Shown in pieces: positions 8,801-16,097 of a stretch of DNA of 64,000 bases. Each line of letters begins with the position of its first letter. Position 1 is the first letter of the stretch. Position numbers and translations under genes: made by a program. The notes under the pieces were generated by a model. It was not told where the DNA came from and did not search any database. It saw nothing but the letters and a program-made list of their open reading frames with translations. Source of the DNA: an uncultured Corynebacterium sp. (GTDB lineage Bacteria > Actinomycetota > Actinomycetes > Mycobacteriales > Mycobacteriaceae); assembly GCF_946222835.1 (NCBI RefSeq), contig NZ_CAMIHD010000005.1, positions 68,944 to 132,943 of the forward strand, in the 5' to 3' direction.

Positions 8801-8962
8801 TACCGCGTGCAACTCCGCGAAAGGGACGGCGGAATGGCCGCGCTGAGCAGAATCCGCTGGCCCATGAAGGTGATTAACCGGCACGGGTGCGGCAGATTCG
8901 CGGCCAGAGAGGATGCGCTCCACCCGCGACCACGACAGTGCTTTTCCGCCATTAAATTCCAC
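5843..8962 (-). CDS. dnaE2: Error-prone DNA polymerase III alpha subunit, SOS mutasome
   Basis: A 1039-residue C-family polymerase. It has an N-terminal PHP domain (FAELHAVSSYSFLDGAAEPEELV), the palm with PPDIDIDIES around residue 415, then the finger and helix-hairpin-helix regions, and a C-terminal OB fold (VRIAGIITHRQRPRTASG). Length and the lack of beta/tau tail extensions fit DnaE2, not replicative DnaE1. With ImuA' and ImuB it carries out translesion synthesis and damage-induced mutagenesis in actinobacteria. The GTG start at 8962 is 16 bases downstream of a LexA-like box at 8979-8994. The imuA'-imuB pair lies 5 kb away, not in a single cassette. Confidence 0.95.
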   Translation of the reverse strand: MEFNGGKALSWSRVERILSGRESAAPVPVNHLHGPADSAQRGHSAVPFAELHAVSSYSFLDGAAEPEELVARAVELGLEGLAIVDRDGFYGLMKFAEAAAKAGLPAVYGAELSLAETPVTVLARTPEGYRRLSRLIARARMEAGEKDRVAYPPLDEVARELEGECFFLVGPEALAEIDNLLERIKIDSIVLEYSCSMSPEDADRHRFLDEYNNLRAIATARPAAATRDQARLAAAKRALARRESLAAAAPHAHPMGAGWLRSGEQMAQLLPDRPELIAETVALARECSFTWDALAPNLPHFPVPEGYTEMSWLEHEVWRRAKDRYASRPAEIRQAARKQIRHELGVIKQLGFPGYFLIVCYLVDFCRRENILCQGRGSAANSAVCFALGITNAEPISAQLLFERFLSPDRDGPPDIDIDIESGRREEVIQYVYRTHGRDRAAQVANVITYRRKGATRDAARALGYPQGSADAWSKGASEPPAEVSSLAEQFLGQPRHLGIHSGGMVLCDRPIADVVPMEWARMENRSVLQWDKDDCAAAGLVKFDLLGLGMLEALHHMIDAVRATTGREVHLWELDLAEPEVYDMLCRADAVGVFQVESRAQLATLPRLKPRRFFDLVVEVALIRPGPIQGGSVHPYLRRRDGLEEVTYDHPVLEKSLGKTLGIPLFQEQLMQIAVDAAGFSGAEADDLRRAMGSKRSPEKMAALRSRFYAGLRETNGIEGEVADKLWTKIVAFAAYGFPESHSQSFASLVYFSAWFKYHYPAEFCVGLLRAQPMGFYSPQSLIQDARRHGVRVLPVSINDSGAQARATGSSEIRLGLNLIKGLGESAAERVEAAAPFTSVSDLSRRADLSVEQVEALATAGALECLGLDRRQALWQAGVAATEREGMLPGTSALASPHLPGMSAFELMATDVAATGVTHNQQPMELVRASLADVLPASQLPHVPDGTRVRIAGIITHRQRPRTASGLTFLGVEDETGLMNVMVSPGLWSRHKVLARTARAMIIRGIVQNATGAVSVVADKLEPLDFGEFLSRGSRDFR

Positions 8963-8978
8963 CCCACACAGCGTAATA

Positions 8979-8994
8979 TCGAATTATTGTTCTA
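8979..8994 (-). promoter_or_regulatory. LexA (SOS) box of dnaE2
   Basis: TCGAATTATTGTTCTA matches the actinobacterial SOS box TCGAAC-N4-GTTCGA at 10 of 12 defined positions. It lies 17 bases upstream of the dnaE2 GTG start, over the likely promoter (TATAGA/GATATT-like -10 elements on the minus strand). dnaE2 is a known LexA target in mycobacteria. Confidence 0.75.
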
Positions 8995-9099
8995 TACAAG
9001 CCCATAAGACGTGACGCCGACAATAGACAAAGCGGTTCGCCGATTGCTAAGTTGCTAGACAGTCAATTTATTTCCACTCCTACAAGAAGGGGAACCCCC

Positions 9100-9957
9100 A
9101 TGCAGATCCGTCGCGTAGTGGCTGCCGCTGCCGCTGTAACTATCGCTTCCACCAGCTTGGTGGCCTGCTCCTCCGATGATTCCAAGTCCATCAAGGTGGG
9201 CACCACCGACGACGCCAAGAAGGCGTGGGTAGCGTTCGAGCAGGAAGCGAAGAACGCTGGCTATGACATTGAAATCCAGCCTTTCGCGGATTACAACACC
9301 CCAAACCAGGCTCTGGATCAGGGCGAGTTGGATACCAATAACTTCCAGCACCTGAAGTTCCTAGCGGAGTACAACCACGGCAATGACACCAACCTGGTGC
9401 CTATCGTGGCCACCGAAATCGTGCCGCTGGCGCTGTTTTGGAAGGACCACGACTCCCTCGACGGCATCGAGGGCGAAGAGGTCGCCATCCCGAATGACTC
9501 CACCAACCAGGCCCGCGCCATTAACGTGCTAGTCCAGGCCGGCCTTCTTACCCTGAAGGACAAGGACAACTTGGAGCCCACCCCGCTGGACATTGATGAA
9601 AAGAAGTCCAAGGTCAAGGTCACCCCGGTAGATGCCGCACAGACCACGTCCGCGCACGGCGAGGGCACCCCGGCGATTATCAATAACTCCTTCCTGGAGC
9701 GCGCCGGCATCGATCCGAAGACCGCCATCTTCCAAGACGATCCAAATTCTGAAGAAGCAGAACCGTACATCAATGTCTTCGCCGTTCGCGAGGAGGACGC
9801 CGATAACGAAGACATCAAGAAGCTTGCCGAGCTATGGCACTCCGACGCCGTCCAGGAGGGCGTCGATGAAGACTCCGCCGGTACCTCCGTCGAGGTGGAG
9901 CGCAGCCAGGAGGATCTGCAGAAGATCCTGGATAAGCTCGAAGCAGATCTGGACTAA
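9100..9957 (+). CDS. metQ: Methionine ABC transporter substrate-binding lipoprotein (NlpA/MetQ family)
   Basis: A 286-residue lipoprotein that should capture methionine outside the membrane and deliver it to MetNI. The signal peptide ends in a lipobox (LVACSS, Cys about residue 23). The NlpA core follows: KVGTTDDAKKAWVAFEQEAKNAGYDIEIQPFADYNTPNQALDQGELDTNNFQHLKFL. I chose the ATG at 9100 after AAGAAGGGG; an in-frame start 16 codons upstream would spoil the signal peptide. Two TAGAC half-sites (9024, 9056) upstream resemble half of the McbR operator, but no full palindrome is present. A hairpin separates it from metN. Confidence 0.93.
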   Translation: MQIRRVVAAAAAVTIASTSLVACSSDDSKSIKVGTTDDAKKAWVAFEQEAKNAGYDIEIQPFADYNTPNQALDQGELDTNNFQHLKFLAEYNHGNDTNLVPIVATEIVPLALFWKDHDSLDGIEGEEVAIPNDSTNQARAINVLVQAGLLTLKDKDNLEPTPLDIDEKKSKVKVTPVDAAQTTSAHGEGTPAIINNSFLERAGIDPKTAIFQDDPNSEEAEPYINVFAVREEDADNEDIKKLAELWHSDAVQEGVDEDSAGTSVEVERSQEDLQKILDKLEADLD

Positions 9958-9972
9958 TCACCCTTGCTTTTA

Positions 9973-9995
9973 CCCCGCCGGAGCCCCCGGCGGGG
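9973..9995 (+). terminator. Hairpin between metQ and metN
   Basis: CCCCGCCG (9973-9980) can pair with CGGCGGGG, separated by a short loop and followed by TTT. It sits 15 bases after the metQ stop and 32 bases before metN. The position and short T-run suggest partial termination that makes more binding protein than transporter. Confidence 0.65.
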
Positions 9996-10027
9996 TTTGG
10001 CACTTTCCTAACTAAGGACGCAAACAC

Positions 10028-11065
10028 GTGGCAGATTCCACTCAACGCGGCACCCGCATCGAGTTCCGCGAGATCACCAAGATCTTTAAACAGAAAAAGG
10101 CGCGAGTTAAGGCACTCGACCATGTCTCCATGACCATTGAGCCCGGCGAAATTGTCGGCATCATTGGCTACTCCGGCGCCGGTAAATCCACCCTTGTACG
10201 CATGATCAACGGCCTGGACACCCCGTCTGCGGGAGAGCTGCTGCTTGATGACACCAATATCGTTGGCATGTCCGAGAAGAAACTGCGCGGCATTCGCCGC
10301 AATATCGGCATGATTTTCCAACAGTTCAACCTGATGAACTCGCGCACCGCGGCCGGCAATATTGAATACCCGCTGCAGCTGCAGGGCGTCGGCAAGCAGG
10401 AGCGCGCCCAGCGCGTGCAAGAGCTGCTGGAGTTCGTCGGCCTGGGAGACAAGGGCAAGAGCTACCCAGAGCAGCTTTCCGGCGGCCAGAAGCAGCGCGT
10501 TGGTATTGCCCGTGCGCTGGCCACCAACCCTTCGCTGCTGCTTGCCGACGAAGCCACTTCCGCCCTCGACCCCACCACCACGCAGGAAGTCCTCGACCTG
10601 CTGCGCCGGGTGAACAAGGAATTCGGCATCACCATCGTGGTTATCACCCACGAGATGGAAGTCGTTCGCTCCATCGCCGATAAGGTCGCCGTGATGGAAA
10701 ACGGCCGCGTCGTAGAGCAAGGCAGCGTCTATGAGGTCTTCTCCAACCCGCAGACCTCCGTGGCCGCCAAGTTCGTGGCCACCTCGCTGCGCAACGAACC
10801 CGACGTCGTCGAAACCGACGACCTGCTCGCACACAAAGGCCGCCTATTTACCATCAACCTCACCGAGGAATCCGGCTTTTTCACCGCCGCCGCCCGCCTT
10901 AAGGAAGCCGGCGTATCCATCGCCGTCGTCCACGGCGGCATCACCACGCTACAGCAGCATTCCTTTGGCAAGCTGACCGTACGGCTCAGCGGCGACAATA
11001 ACGCCATCGAAGAGTTCTACCGCACGCTTTCTACCACCACCCAGATTGAGGAGATTGCACGATGA
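10028..11065 (+). CDS. metN: Methionine ABC transporter ATP-binding protein
   Basis: A 345-residue ATPase. Walker A GYSGAGKST (about residue 49), signature LSGGQKQRVGIARAL, Walker B LLLADEATSALD and the switch His in VVITHEME are all intact. The C-terminal third (from about residue 270) is the NIL/ACT-like domain that binds methionine and trans-inhibits uptake in MetN. GTG start at 10028 with AAGGACG upstream. The stop overlaps the metI start (ATGA). Confidence 0.95.
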   Translation: MADSTQRGTRIEFREITKIFKQKKARVKALDHVSMTIEPGEIVGIIGYSGAGKSTLVRMINGLDTPSAGELLLDDTNIVGMSEKKLRGIRRNIGMIFQQFNLMNSRTAAGNIEYPLQLQGVGKQERAQRVQELLEFVGLGDKGKSYPEQLSGGQKQRVGIARALATNPSLLLADEATSALDPTTTQEVLDLLRRVNKEFGITIVVITHEMEVVRSIADKVAVMENGRVVEQGSVYEVFSNPQTSVAAKFVATSLRNEPDVVETDDLLAHKGRLFTINLTEESGFFTAAARLKEAGVSIAVVHGGITTLQQHSFGKLTVRLSGDNNAIEEFYRTLSTTTQIEEIAR

Positions 11066-11742
11066 CCGTCACCACCCTCGCCCAAGCCAACTGGGACCGC
11101 CTCGGCCCTTCACTGGCCGATGCCATCGTCGATACCCTCATCATGGTCTCGACTACCCTCATCGTTTCCGGCATCCTCGGCCTTGGCCTAGGCATGCTGC
11201 TCTATACCACCCGCACGGGCGGCATCCTGCAAAACCGGTTCGTCTATTTCATTGTCAACCTGCTGGTTAACTTCGTCCGCCCCATCCCGTTCATCATTTT
11301 GCTGGCCTTTGCCCAGCCACTGACCGTCATAGTGATGGGCGGGTCTATCGGCCGCGGACCGGCCACCTTCGTCATGGTGATCGCTGCGACCTTCTCCGTA
11401 GCCCGCGTGGTGGAACAAAACCTCGTGTCCATCGATCCCGGCGTTATCGAGGCCGCCCGCTCCATGGGTGCCTCGCCGTGGAAGATCATTACCTCCGTTA
11501 TCGTCCCGGAGGCCCTCGGCCCACTGATTTTGGGCTACACCTTCCTGTTTATCGCCATTGTGGATATGTCCGCTATGGCAGGCTACGTCGGCGGCGGCGG
11601 CTTGGGTGACTTTGCAATCGTCTACGGCTACCGCGCCTTCGAGTGGGAAGTCACCGTCGTGGCCACGCTCATCATCATCGTGCTGGTGCAGGCCGCCCAG
11701 TTCTTCGGCAACTGGCTCTCCTCCAAGGTCATGCGCCGCTAG
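11062..11742 (+). CDS. metI: Methionine ABC transporter permease
   Basis: A 226-residue inner-membrane permease with about five helices and the EAA coupling loop (EAARSMGASPWKIITSVIVPEALGPLI) that docks on MetN. The sequence after the loop (SAMAGYVGGGGLGDFAIVYGYRAF) is typical of MetI. Translationally coupled to metN through an ATGA overlap. Two copies are expected to assemble with two MetN and dock MetQ. Confidence 0.95.
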   Translation: MTVTTLAQANWDRLGPSLADAIVDTLIMVSTTLIVSGILGLGLGMLLYTTRTGGILQNRFVYFIVNLLVNFVRPIPFIILLAFAQPLTVIVMGGSIGRGPATFVMVIAATFSVARVVEQNLVSIDPGVIEAARSMGASPWKIITSVIVPEALGPLILGYTFLFIAIVDMSAMAGYVGGGGLGDFAIVYGYRAFEWEVTVVATLIIIVLVQAAQFFGNWLSSKVMRR

Positions 11743-11752
11743 CCCCCGCCCC

Positions 11753-11766
11753 CGCTTGCCGACGCC
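11753..11766 (-). repeat. Dispersed 14-mer GGCGTCGGCAAGCG, exact intergenic copy
   Basis: Exact copy on the minus strand in the 26-base gap between the convergent metI and sucrase/ferredoxin-like genes. Because it is intergenic, codon use cannot explain it here. Confidence 0.5.
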
Positions 11767-11768
11767 GC

Positions 11769-12629
11769 CTACCCCGCGACCGGCTCCACGCCGGTCGCAA
11801 CGATGGCCTGGCCCGTCTTCGGGGCATCGCCACACGAAGACACCACACCTTCTACCTCGCGCTCCTCGAGCGCCACACGCCAGCACCGCCCGTCAGCATG
11901 GCTGACCTCGCCGCTATCAGTGGCGGTGAGCTGGCCGTAGGAGAGGTCCTCGCCGGCGTCGATAAGCACTCGGGCCACCGCCAATTCCGCCACCTGGCCG
12001 CGCGGGCCGAAAATACCGCGCCCGCGATTTACCGGGTAAAAATACTTTCCCCGCGCCGCCGCCGCAATCATCTGCGCGGCGGCTTCTTTATTCATGCGGC
12101 CAAAGGAATATCCCCACGGCATGAGCATGACCGATGGCGCAAACCGGTGTCCCTTCGTGTGCGAGGTCTCCCACACCATATCCGGGTAATCCTCCACCAG
12201 CTCCGCGGCCAACGGCCGCCCCTTGACCGCACAGCAGGTATCGCGCTTCGCGTGCGTACACACCAAAACCAGCGGTGTTTCCACTGCGCCGCCTCCATTG
12301 CGTCCAGGCCCTGTCAGATCCAGATCAAGGATTTTCTCTGGCCCTGTCAGCAGCACGAGTTCCGTCACTCCCCGCTCGGCCCACACCAGGTAGCAGCGGT
12401 GCATCTTGCCCACCTGGCGGCCGTCTCGGCCCGGCCGGCGGATAAGCTGCAGCCCCGCCACGCCCTTCAGCTTGGCCTTGAGCTGCGCCGTGAGATCCGG
12501 CCCAAAGGTATCGCCATCGAGCACGTCTCGCGACCATCCGCCCGGCCACTCAAAAAGCACATAAACGGATTCCTTCTTGGCCGTGCCTGGCAGCGGCTCT
12601 ACCTGGATATCTGAACAGAACTCGGTCAT
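11769..12629 (-). CDS. Sucrase/ferredoxin-like family protein
   Basis: A 286-residue protein of the sucrase/ferredoxin-like family, thioredoxin-fold proteins of unproven function. The central VLVCTHAKRDTCCAVKGRPLAAEL carries the conserved cysteines, and ETSHTKGHRFAPSVMLMPWGYSFGRM is the matching second half of the fold. The C-terminal part (RVALEEREVEGVVSSCG) is less conserved. No signal peptide, so cytosolic. The Cys arrangement suggests a 2Fe-2S or redox role. The gene is convergent with metI. Confidence 0.85.
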   Translation of the reverse strand: MTEFCSDIQVEPLPGTAKKESVYVLFEWPGGWSRDVLDGDTFGPDLTAQLKAKLKGVAGLQLIRRPGRDGRQVGKMHRCYLVWAERGVTELVLLTGPEKILDLDLTGPGRNGGGAVETPLVLVCTHAKRDTCCAVKGRPLAAELVEDYPDMVWETSHTKGHRFAPSVMLMPWGYSFGRMNKEAAAQMIAAAARGKYFYPVNRGRGIFGPRGQVAELAVARVLIDAGEDLSYGQLTATDSGEVSHADGRCWRVALEEREVEGVVSSCGDAPKTGQAIVATGVEPVAG

Positions 12630-12739
12630 ATACCTAAGCCTAACCTTTCTGCATTTCAGCTCACACCCTTGGCCACAATTCGGCCACGAAGTACCCCCTC
12701 AGCTATACAGTTCGCGGCCGAAACTATAACCTAGGGAGC

Positions 12740-13297
12740 ATGCTGAAAGTCCGTCTCGCCGCAACGCTTCTCGTCGCTGCTTTTCTCAGCGGCTGCGTCG
12801 CCCAAGAAACGGACCGCACCACCATGGCTGCTTCTGCGGACAACTCCCAGCTCAATCCGCTAGGCCAGGCCAATATGGAAATGAAGACCCTCCGGCCGCA
12901 AGCACCTTCCGAGCTCACAGTGACCGACGTACGCATCGGCCGGCACGAGGGTTTTGAGCGCGTCGTCTTCGAGCTCGACGGCGGCGGCGCTCCCGGCTGG
13001 TTCGTGGATTACGCCGATACACCCACGCAACAGGGCTCCGGCAAGGCTATTAACCACTCCGGCGAGACCGCGCTCAATGTCAATATCGACGGCGTGGTCT
13101 ACCCCTTCGAGGCTGGCAAGGACGATCCCCGCATTGGCGTGGTGGATGCCCCCGTAGAGGGAGTCGTCACCCAAGTGGTCAATGGCGGCACCTACGAAGG
13201 CCGCTGCCAATTCGTCATCGGCATGACCTCGCGCAAGCCGTATTCCGTGCAGGTGCTCGATAACCCCACCCGCCTTGTAGTCGATATTCGCGATTAA
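12740..13297 (+). CDS. Lipoprotein with AMIN-like domain
   Basis: A 185-residue secreted lipoprotein. The signal peptide MLKVRLAATLLVAAFLSGC ends in a lipobox with Cys 19. After a 45-residue linker the C-terminal domain (LTVTDVRIGRHEGFERVVFEL to FVIGMTSRKPYSVQVLDNPTRLVVDIRD) is the AMIN-like fold found in actinobacterial envelope proteins; AMIN domains anchor proteins to cell-wall polymers. TATAAC at 12725-12730 could be the -10. The stop overlaps the end of the convergent imuB gene by four bases. The partner is unknown. Confidence 0.82.
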   Translation: MLKVRLAATLLVAAFLSGCVAQETDRTTMAASADNSQLNPLGQANMEMKTLRPQAPSELTVTDVRIGRHEGFERVVFELDGGGAPGWFVDYADTPTQQGSGKAINHSGETALNVNIDGVVYPFEAGKDDPRIGVVDAPVEGVVTQVVNGGTYEGRCQFVIGMTSRKPYSVQVLDNPTRLVVDIRD

Positions 13298-14817
13298 TAG
13301 GTTGCCTCCACCCGCCAGCGTCCGCCGGACCATACCAAAAGCCAGGCCCGCTGGTGCCCTTCGTGTTCGGCTTGACCCACCACCTGCAGGCGCGCTACGT
13401 GCTGCGGATTATCAGTCCACCACTGCGTATCCACCGGCCAGGGACCGGCCCAGCCCAGTACACGGAAGCGATGAGCACCCCAGCTCAATGCCACCGGCAC
13501 CCCCGAAAGGAGAGCCTCAGCGGTAACGAATACTTCGCGACGAGCGGCGTCGATAAGCCGGATGCGCGCAGCCGGATGATTAGGCCCACCGCCCAGCCGC
13601 GCAGGCAGGGGTGCCGGAATACGGCCGGGCCACTCGCCTTGTGGCGGTGCGTCGCGCTGCTCGCCGTAGGGCACGTACTCGATGCGCTCGGCCACCCCGC
13701 GGCCGCCCACCGCCCGCGGCTGTAGCACGCGGTCGACCCCCAGCTGCGATTGCACACGCGCGATCACGCGTTTGACCTGCTCCTGCGAGCCCTCCCCGCC
13801 CCATAGGCCGGTGGCGGACGGGGCGGCAACCTCTACCGGCTCCAGTGCGAGGCGGCGAATGGCCGCGCCCTCACCAGTAGCACGCGTGAGCCAGCCATCG
13901 AGCTGCCAGCGCACGCGGTCCGCCGTGGCCTGCTCCGTCAGTGCTTCCTGCGTGCGCCATACCCGCGCCAACTCCTCGCCGGTGCCAAACTCCGCTACCA
14001 CGCGCAGCCGCAGGCACACCTTGCCGGCTTCCTCCAAGCGAGTATGCAGCCGGGCCGCTAGCTGCCGGGCCGCGAAGGCCGCCGCGTCCACGCGCTCGAT
14101 GCGCTCTTCCATTTCCACGGCCAGGTCTGGGCGCGCCATTTCTGGAGCTACGCGCCTATCCGCACGGGCTTGGGCCAACTCGTGCGCGCGCCGGCCAGGC
14201 TCGCCAAACCGGGTGGCTACCTGCTTAAACGGCAGCGCCGCTAAGTCACCCAGGCGCCGCACACCCAGCTTATCCAGCTGCGCAACAAACCCAGCATCAA
14301 AGCCCAATGCCTCATCGACGGCGAGCACTCCTATGGGCTGGGTGGCCAAAAACTCCCGCGATCCGCCCTCTGGCACCACCGCACCCATGCTACGGTGCCG
14401 GGCCGCGATAACGGCCGTAGCAATCTCATCGGCGACGCCGAGGGTGGAGTCGAAGCCGGCGTACGAAGAGGCGTCGACAAGCATCTCCAATGCTTTCTCC
14501 CCGTGATAGCGCAGCGCCGCGCCCGCATCCACAATGGCCAAACCAGGGCGCAACACCTCCACAGAGGAAGCCACCGCATCCAAACCGGCTGCCACCTCCG
14601 CAAAGACCGCGCCATCCCGATCCGGATTGGCCTCCACCACCGTCGCCTCGGGGCACAGCGCTTGAGCCTGACGCAGGCGCATCCCACGCCGAATACCCGC
14701 CCGGCGCGCCGCCCTATCGCACACCGCCACCGCGTGATTGCGCGCAATGACCATAGGGCTCTGCCCGCCGACGGCCTGGATAGGCCAATCCGGAAACCAC
14801 ACGGCCGCTACCCTCAT
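13294..14817 (-). CDS. imuB: ImuB, catalytically inactive Y-family polymerase homologue of the SOS mutasome
   Basis: A 507-residue Y-family-like protein. The N-terminus (MRVAAVWFPDWPIQAV) lacks the catalytic Asp of DinB (normally DxD), and the second carboxylate pair is also absent. This is the hallmark of ImuB, which acts as the hub linking DnaE2, the beta clamp and ImuA'. The helix-hairpin-helix region (LDKLGVRRLGDLAALP) is near residue 190. The C-terminal extension (residues 360-507) is where clamp- and ImuA'-binding segments lie in ImuB. Its start overlaps the imuA' stop by four bases (ATGA). Confidence 0.88.
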   Translation of the reverse strand: MRVAAVWFPDWPIQAVGGQSPMVIARNHAVAVCDRAARRAGIRRGMRLRQAQALCPEATVVEANPDRDGAVFAEVAAGLDAVASSVEVLRPGLAIVDAGAALRYHGEKALEMLVDASSYAGFDSTLGVADEIATAVIAARHRSMGAVVPEGGSREFLATQPIGVLAVDEALGFDAGFVAQLDKLGVRRLGDLAALPFKQVATRFGEPGRRAHELAQARADRRVAPEMARPDLAVEMEERIERVDAAAFAARQLAARLHTRLEEAGKVCLRLRVVAEFGTGEELARVWRTQEALTEQATADRVRWQLDGWLTRATGEGAAIRRLALEPVEVAAPSATGLWGGEGSQEQVKRVIARVQSQLGVDRVLQPRAVGGRGVAERIEYVPYGEQRDAPPQGEWPGRIPAPLPARLGGGPNHPAARIRLIDAARREVFVTAEALLSGVPVALSWGAHRFRVLGWAGPWPVDTQWWTDNPQHVARLQVVGQAEHEGHQRAWLLVWSGGRWRVEATY

Positions 14818-15476
14818 ACGGCCTCCAACCGGCGCCGCTGGCCCACCGTGAGCACCCCGTGCGAGGTCGCTTGCTTCGAGGTAACCTCCACGTCCATATC
14901 CACGCCGCGAATGCGCCCACTGCCCTTGCCGACGCCCCGATAGGCACTCACCCTTGCCCCTATCCCCACCGCCGTGCCCGGCAGCCGAGTGCCCACCGTC
15001 AGCACCGCCGCGCGCCCTCCGCGCACCTTCGCCAGCACCGGCCGAGCCTTGGTGGGGCTCACCTCACCGGGCGGCCCATGGTGGATGACGAGGTCTAGCC
15101 CTTCCGCCAATACCCCTGTCACCATCCAGGAATCCACGCCCGGATCTGGGACGGTTACCACGCGTTCGATAACACCTTCCTCGGCCACTTGTGCGAGTAG
15201 AAGATCTGGCCACCCCACTACGCCTACATGCCCACCGCGGGCCGTGAGGTGGCAGATAAGCTCCACCACAAGCGCTGGACAGTTCGCGCAGTGCACCACC
15301 TGCCGGCGCACCAGGCCACCTGCAGGAAGCAAGCGTGCCAGGCTAGGAAGTGTATCTACCAGCTCTTTTTCCGGGCCACGCTCCATAGCGCGCATGCGGG
15401 TACGCAGCATCGCCACACGGTCCGACCTACTTAGCCCGGCCACCGCTTTTTCTAGGCGAACGCTCGTTTGACTCAC
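14814..15476 (-). CDS. ImuA'-like RecA-fold accessory protein
   Basis: About 220 residues encoded directly upstream of and coupled to imuB, with LPSLARLLPAGGLVRRQVVHCANCPALVVELICHLTARGGHVGVVGWPDLLLAQV resembling the RecA-like core of ImuA'. No strict Walker A motif is visible, as expected for this divergent family. I chose the GTG at 15476 (VSQTSVRLEKA); TACTAT at 15481-15486 could be its -10. Open frame continues upstream to 15551 but that start would overlap the divergent gene at 15541. A LexA-like site lies at 15509-15524. Identity rests largely on context. Confidence 0.75.
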   Translation of the reverse strand: MSQTSVRLEKAVAGLSRSDRVAMLRTRMRAMERGPEKELVDTLPSLARLLPAGGLVRRQVVHCANCPALVVELICHLTARGGHVGVVGWPDLLLAQVAEEGVIERVVTVPDPGVDSWMVTGVLAEGLDLVIHHGPPGEVSPTKARPVLAKVRGGRAAVLTVGTRLPGTAVGIGARVSAYRGVGKGSGRIRGVDMDVEVTSKQATSHGVLTVGQRRRLEAV

Positions 15477-15508
15477 CTGAATAGTATGAACTCTCCCCCG
15501 GACACATG

Positions 15509-15524
15509 CAAGTGTATGTTCGAA
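15509..15524 (-). promoter_or_regulatory. Possible LexA box upstream of imuA'
   Basis: On the minus strand TCGAACATACACTTGC has one perfect SOS half-site (TCGAAC) and a poor second half. It lies 33 bases upstream of the imuA' start, between the divergent genes at 15476 and 15541. ImuA'-ImuB operons are LexA-controlled in mycobacteria, so the position is right although the match is partial. Confidence 0.4.
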
Positions 15525-15540
15525 TGGTAGCCTTAGTGGC

Positions 15541-15960
15541 ATGAACTTCAATGCGGCCTACGGTGCCATGCGCGAGCACACCACCCCCATCCCCACTCCG
15601 GCATGGGTGCGTTTGGGCTCGTCCATCCTCATCGGCGCGGCCGTGGCGCTTTTGGCCAGCCGCGCGCATATCTTCGCCGCCTTGGCCGGAGCACTCGTAT
15701 GCCTTGTGGCAGCCTTCGTCCTCGTCTTCGCCCACCCGTACCGCCGCGCGATGCGTGCCTATGCCACCAAGCGCAATGTCGCTCTGGTTCCTACCATCGC
15801 GCAGCTCGTGCCGCTGATGATTCTGTGGCTTATGGTGATGCTCGCGCCCATCGTGGCCCTGCCCGCGTGGGGCGCCGGCCTGGTGTGGCTGGCGGTCTTT
15901 GGACTTAGCTTTTTCGTCTTCCCCCATGTGGATGGCACTCGCCGGCTCGCGTTTGCCTAA
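15541..15960 (+). CDS. Small membrane protein of unknown function
   Basis: A 139-residue protein with two pairs of hydrophobic helices (about residues 24-63 and 84-125) separated by a basic loop (HPYRRAMRAYATKR). No known motif. TAGCCT at 15528-15533 lies seven bases before the ATG, so the transcript may be leaderless. It is divergent from imuA' and shares its regulatory region, including the half-SOS box. Confidence 0.65.
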   Translation: MNFNAAYGAMREHTTPIPTPAWVRLGSSILIGAAVALLASRAHIFAALAGALVCLVAAFVLVFAHPYRRAMRAYATKRNVALVPTIAQLVPLMILWLMVMLAPIVALPAWGAGLVWLAVFGLSFFVFPHVDGTRRLAFA

Positions 15961-15981
15961 TCTATACGACACTTTTCGGGG

Positions 15982-15991
15982 TTATCCACAG
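15982..15991 (+). repeat. TTATCCACAG box, distal copy
   Basis: Exact TTATCCACAG upstream of the complete DUF222-HNH gene. It has the same orientation relative to the gene as the two boxes upstream of the partial paralogue. Confidence 0.6.
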
Positions 15992-16024
15992 CTTTTCCGG
16001 CCCTCCACGGGCATACGGGCCGGG

Positions 16025-16034
16025 TTATCCACAG
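16025..16034 (+). repeat. TTATCCACAG box, promoter-proximal copy
   Basis: Second exact copy, 43 bases downstream of the first and 64 bases upstream of the start at 16098. Confidence 0.6.
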
Positions 16035-16097
16035 AATCGGCCGCAGCGGTTGCACCGGCCGCGCGGCGGTGCAGGGGTGCGCCGTAGCGTTGCAGGT

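Noticed and set aside
9024..9060. McbR operator upstream of metQ
   Set aside because: Two TAGAC half-sites occur but neither is followed by GTCTA at the right distance, so a McbR site cannot be claimed.
9815..10834. A 339-codon minus-strand frame across metN
   Set aside because: Antisense to an ABC ATPase with all motifs intact; no ribosome site or recognisable domain.
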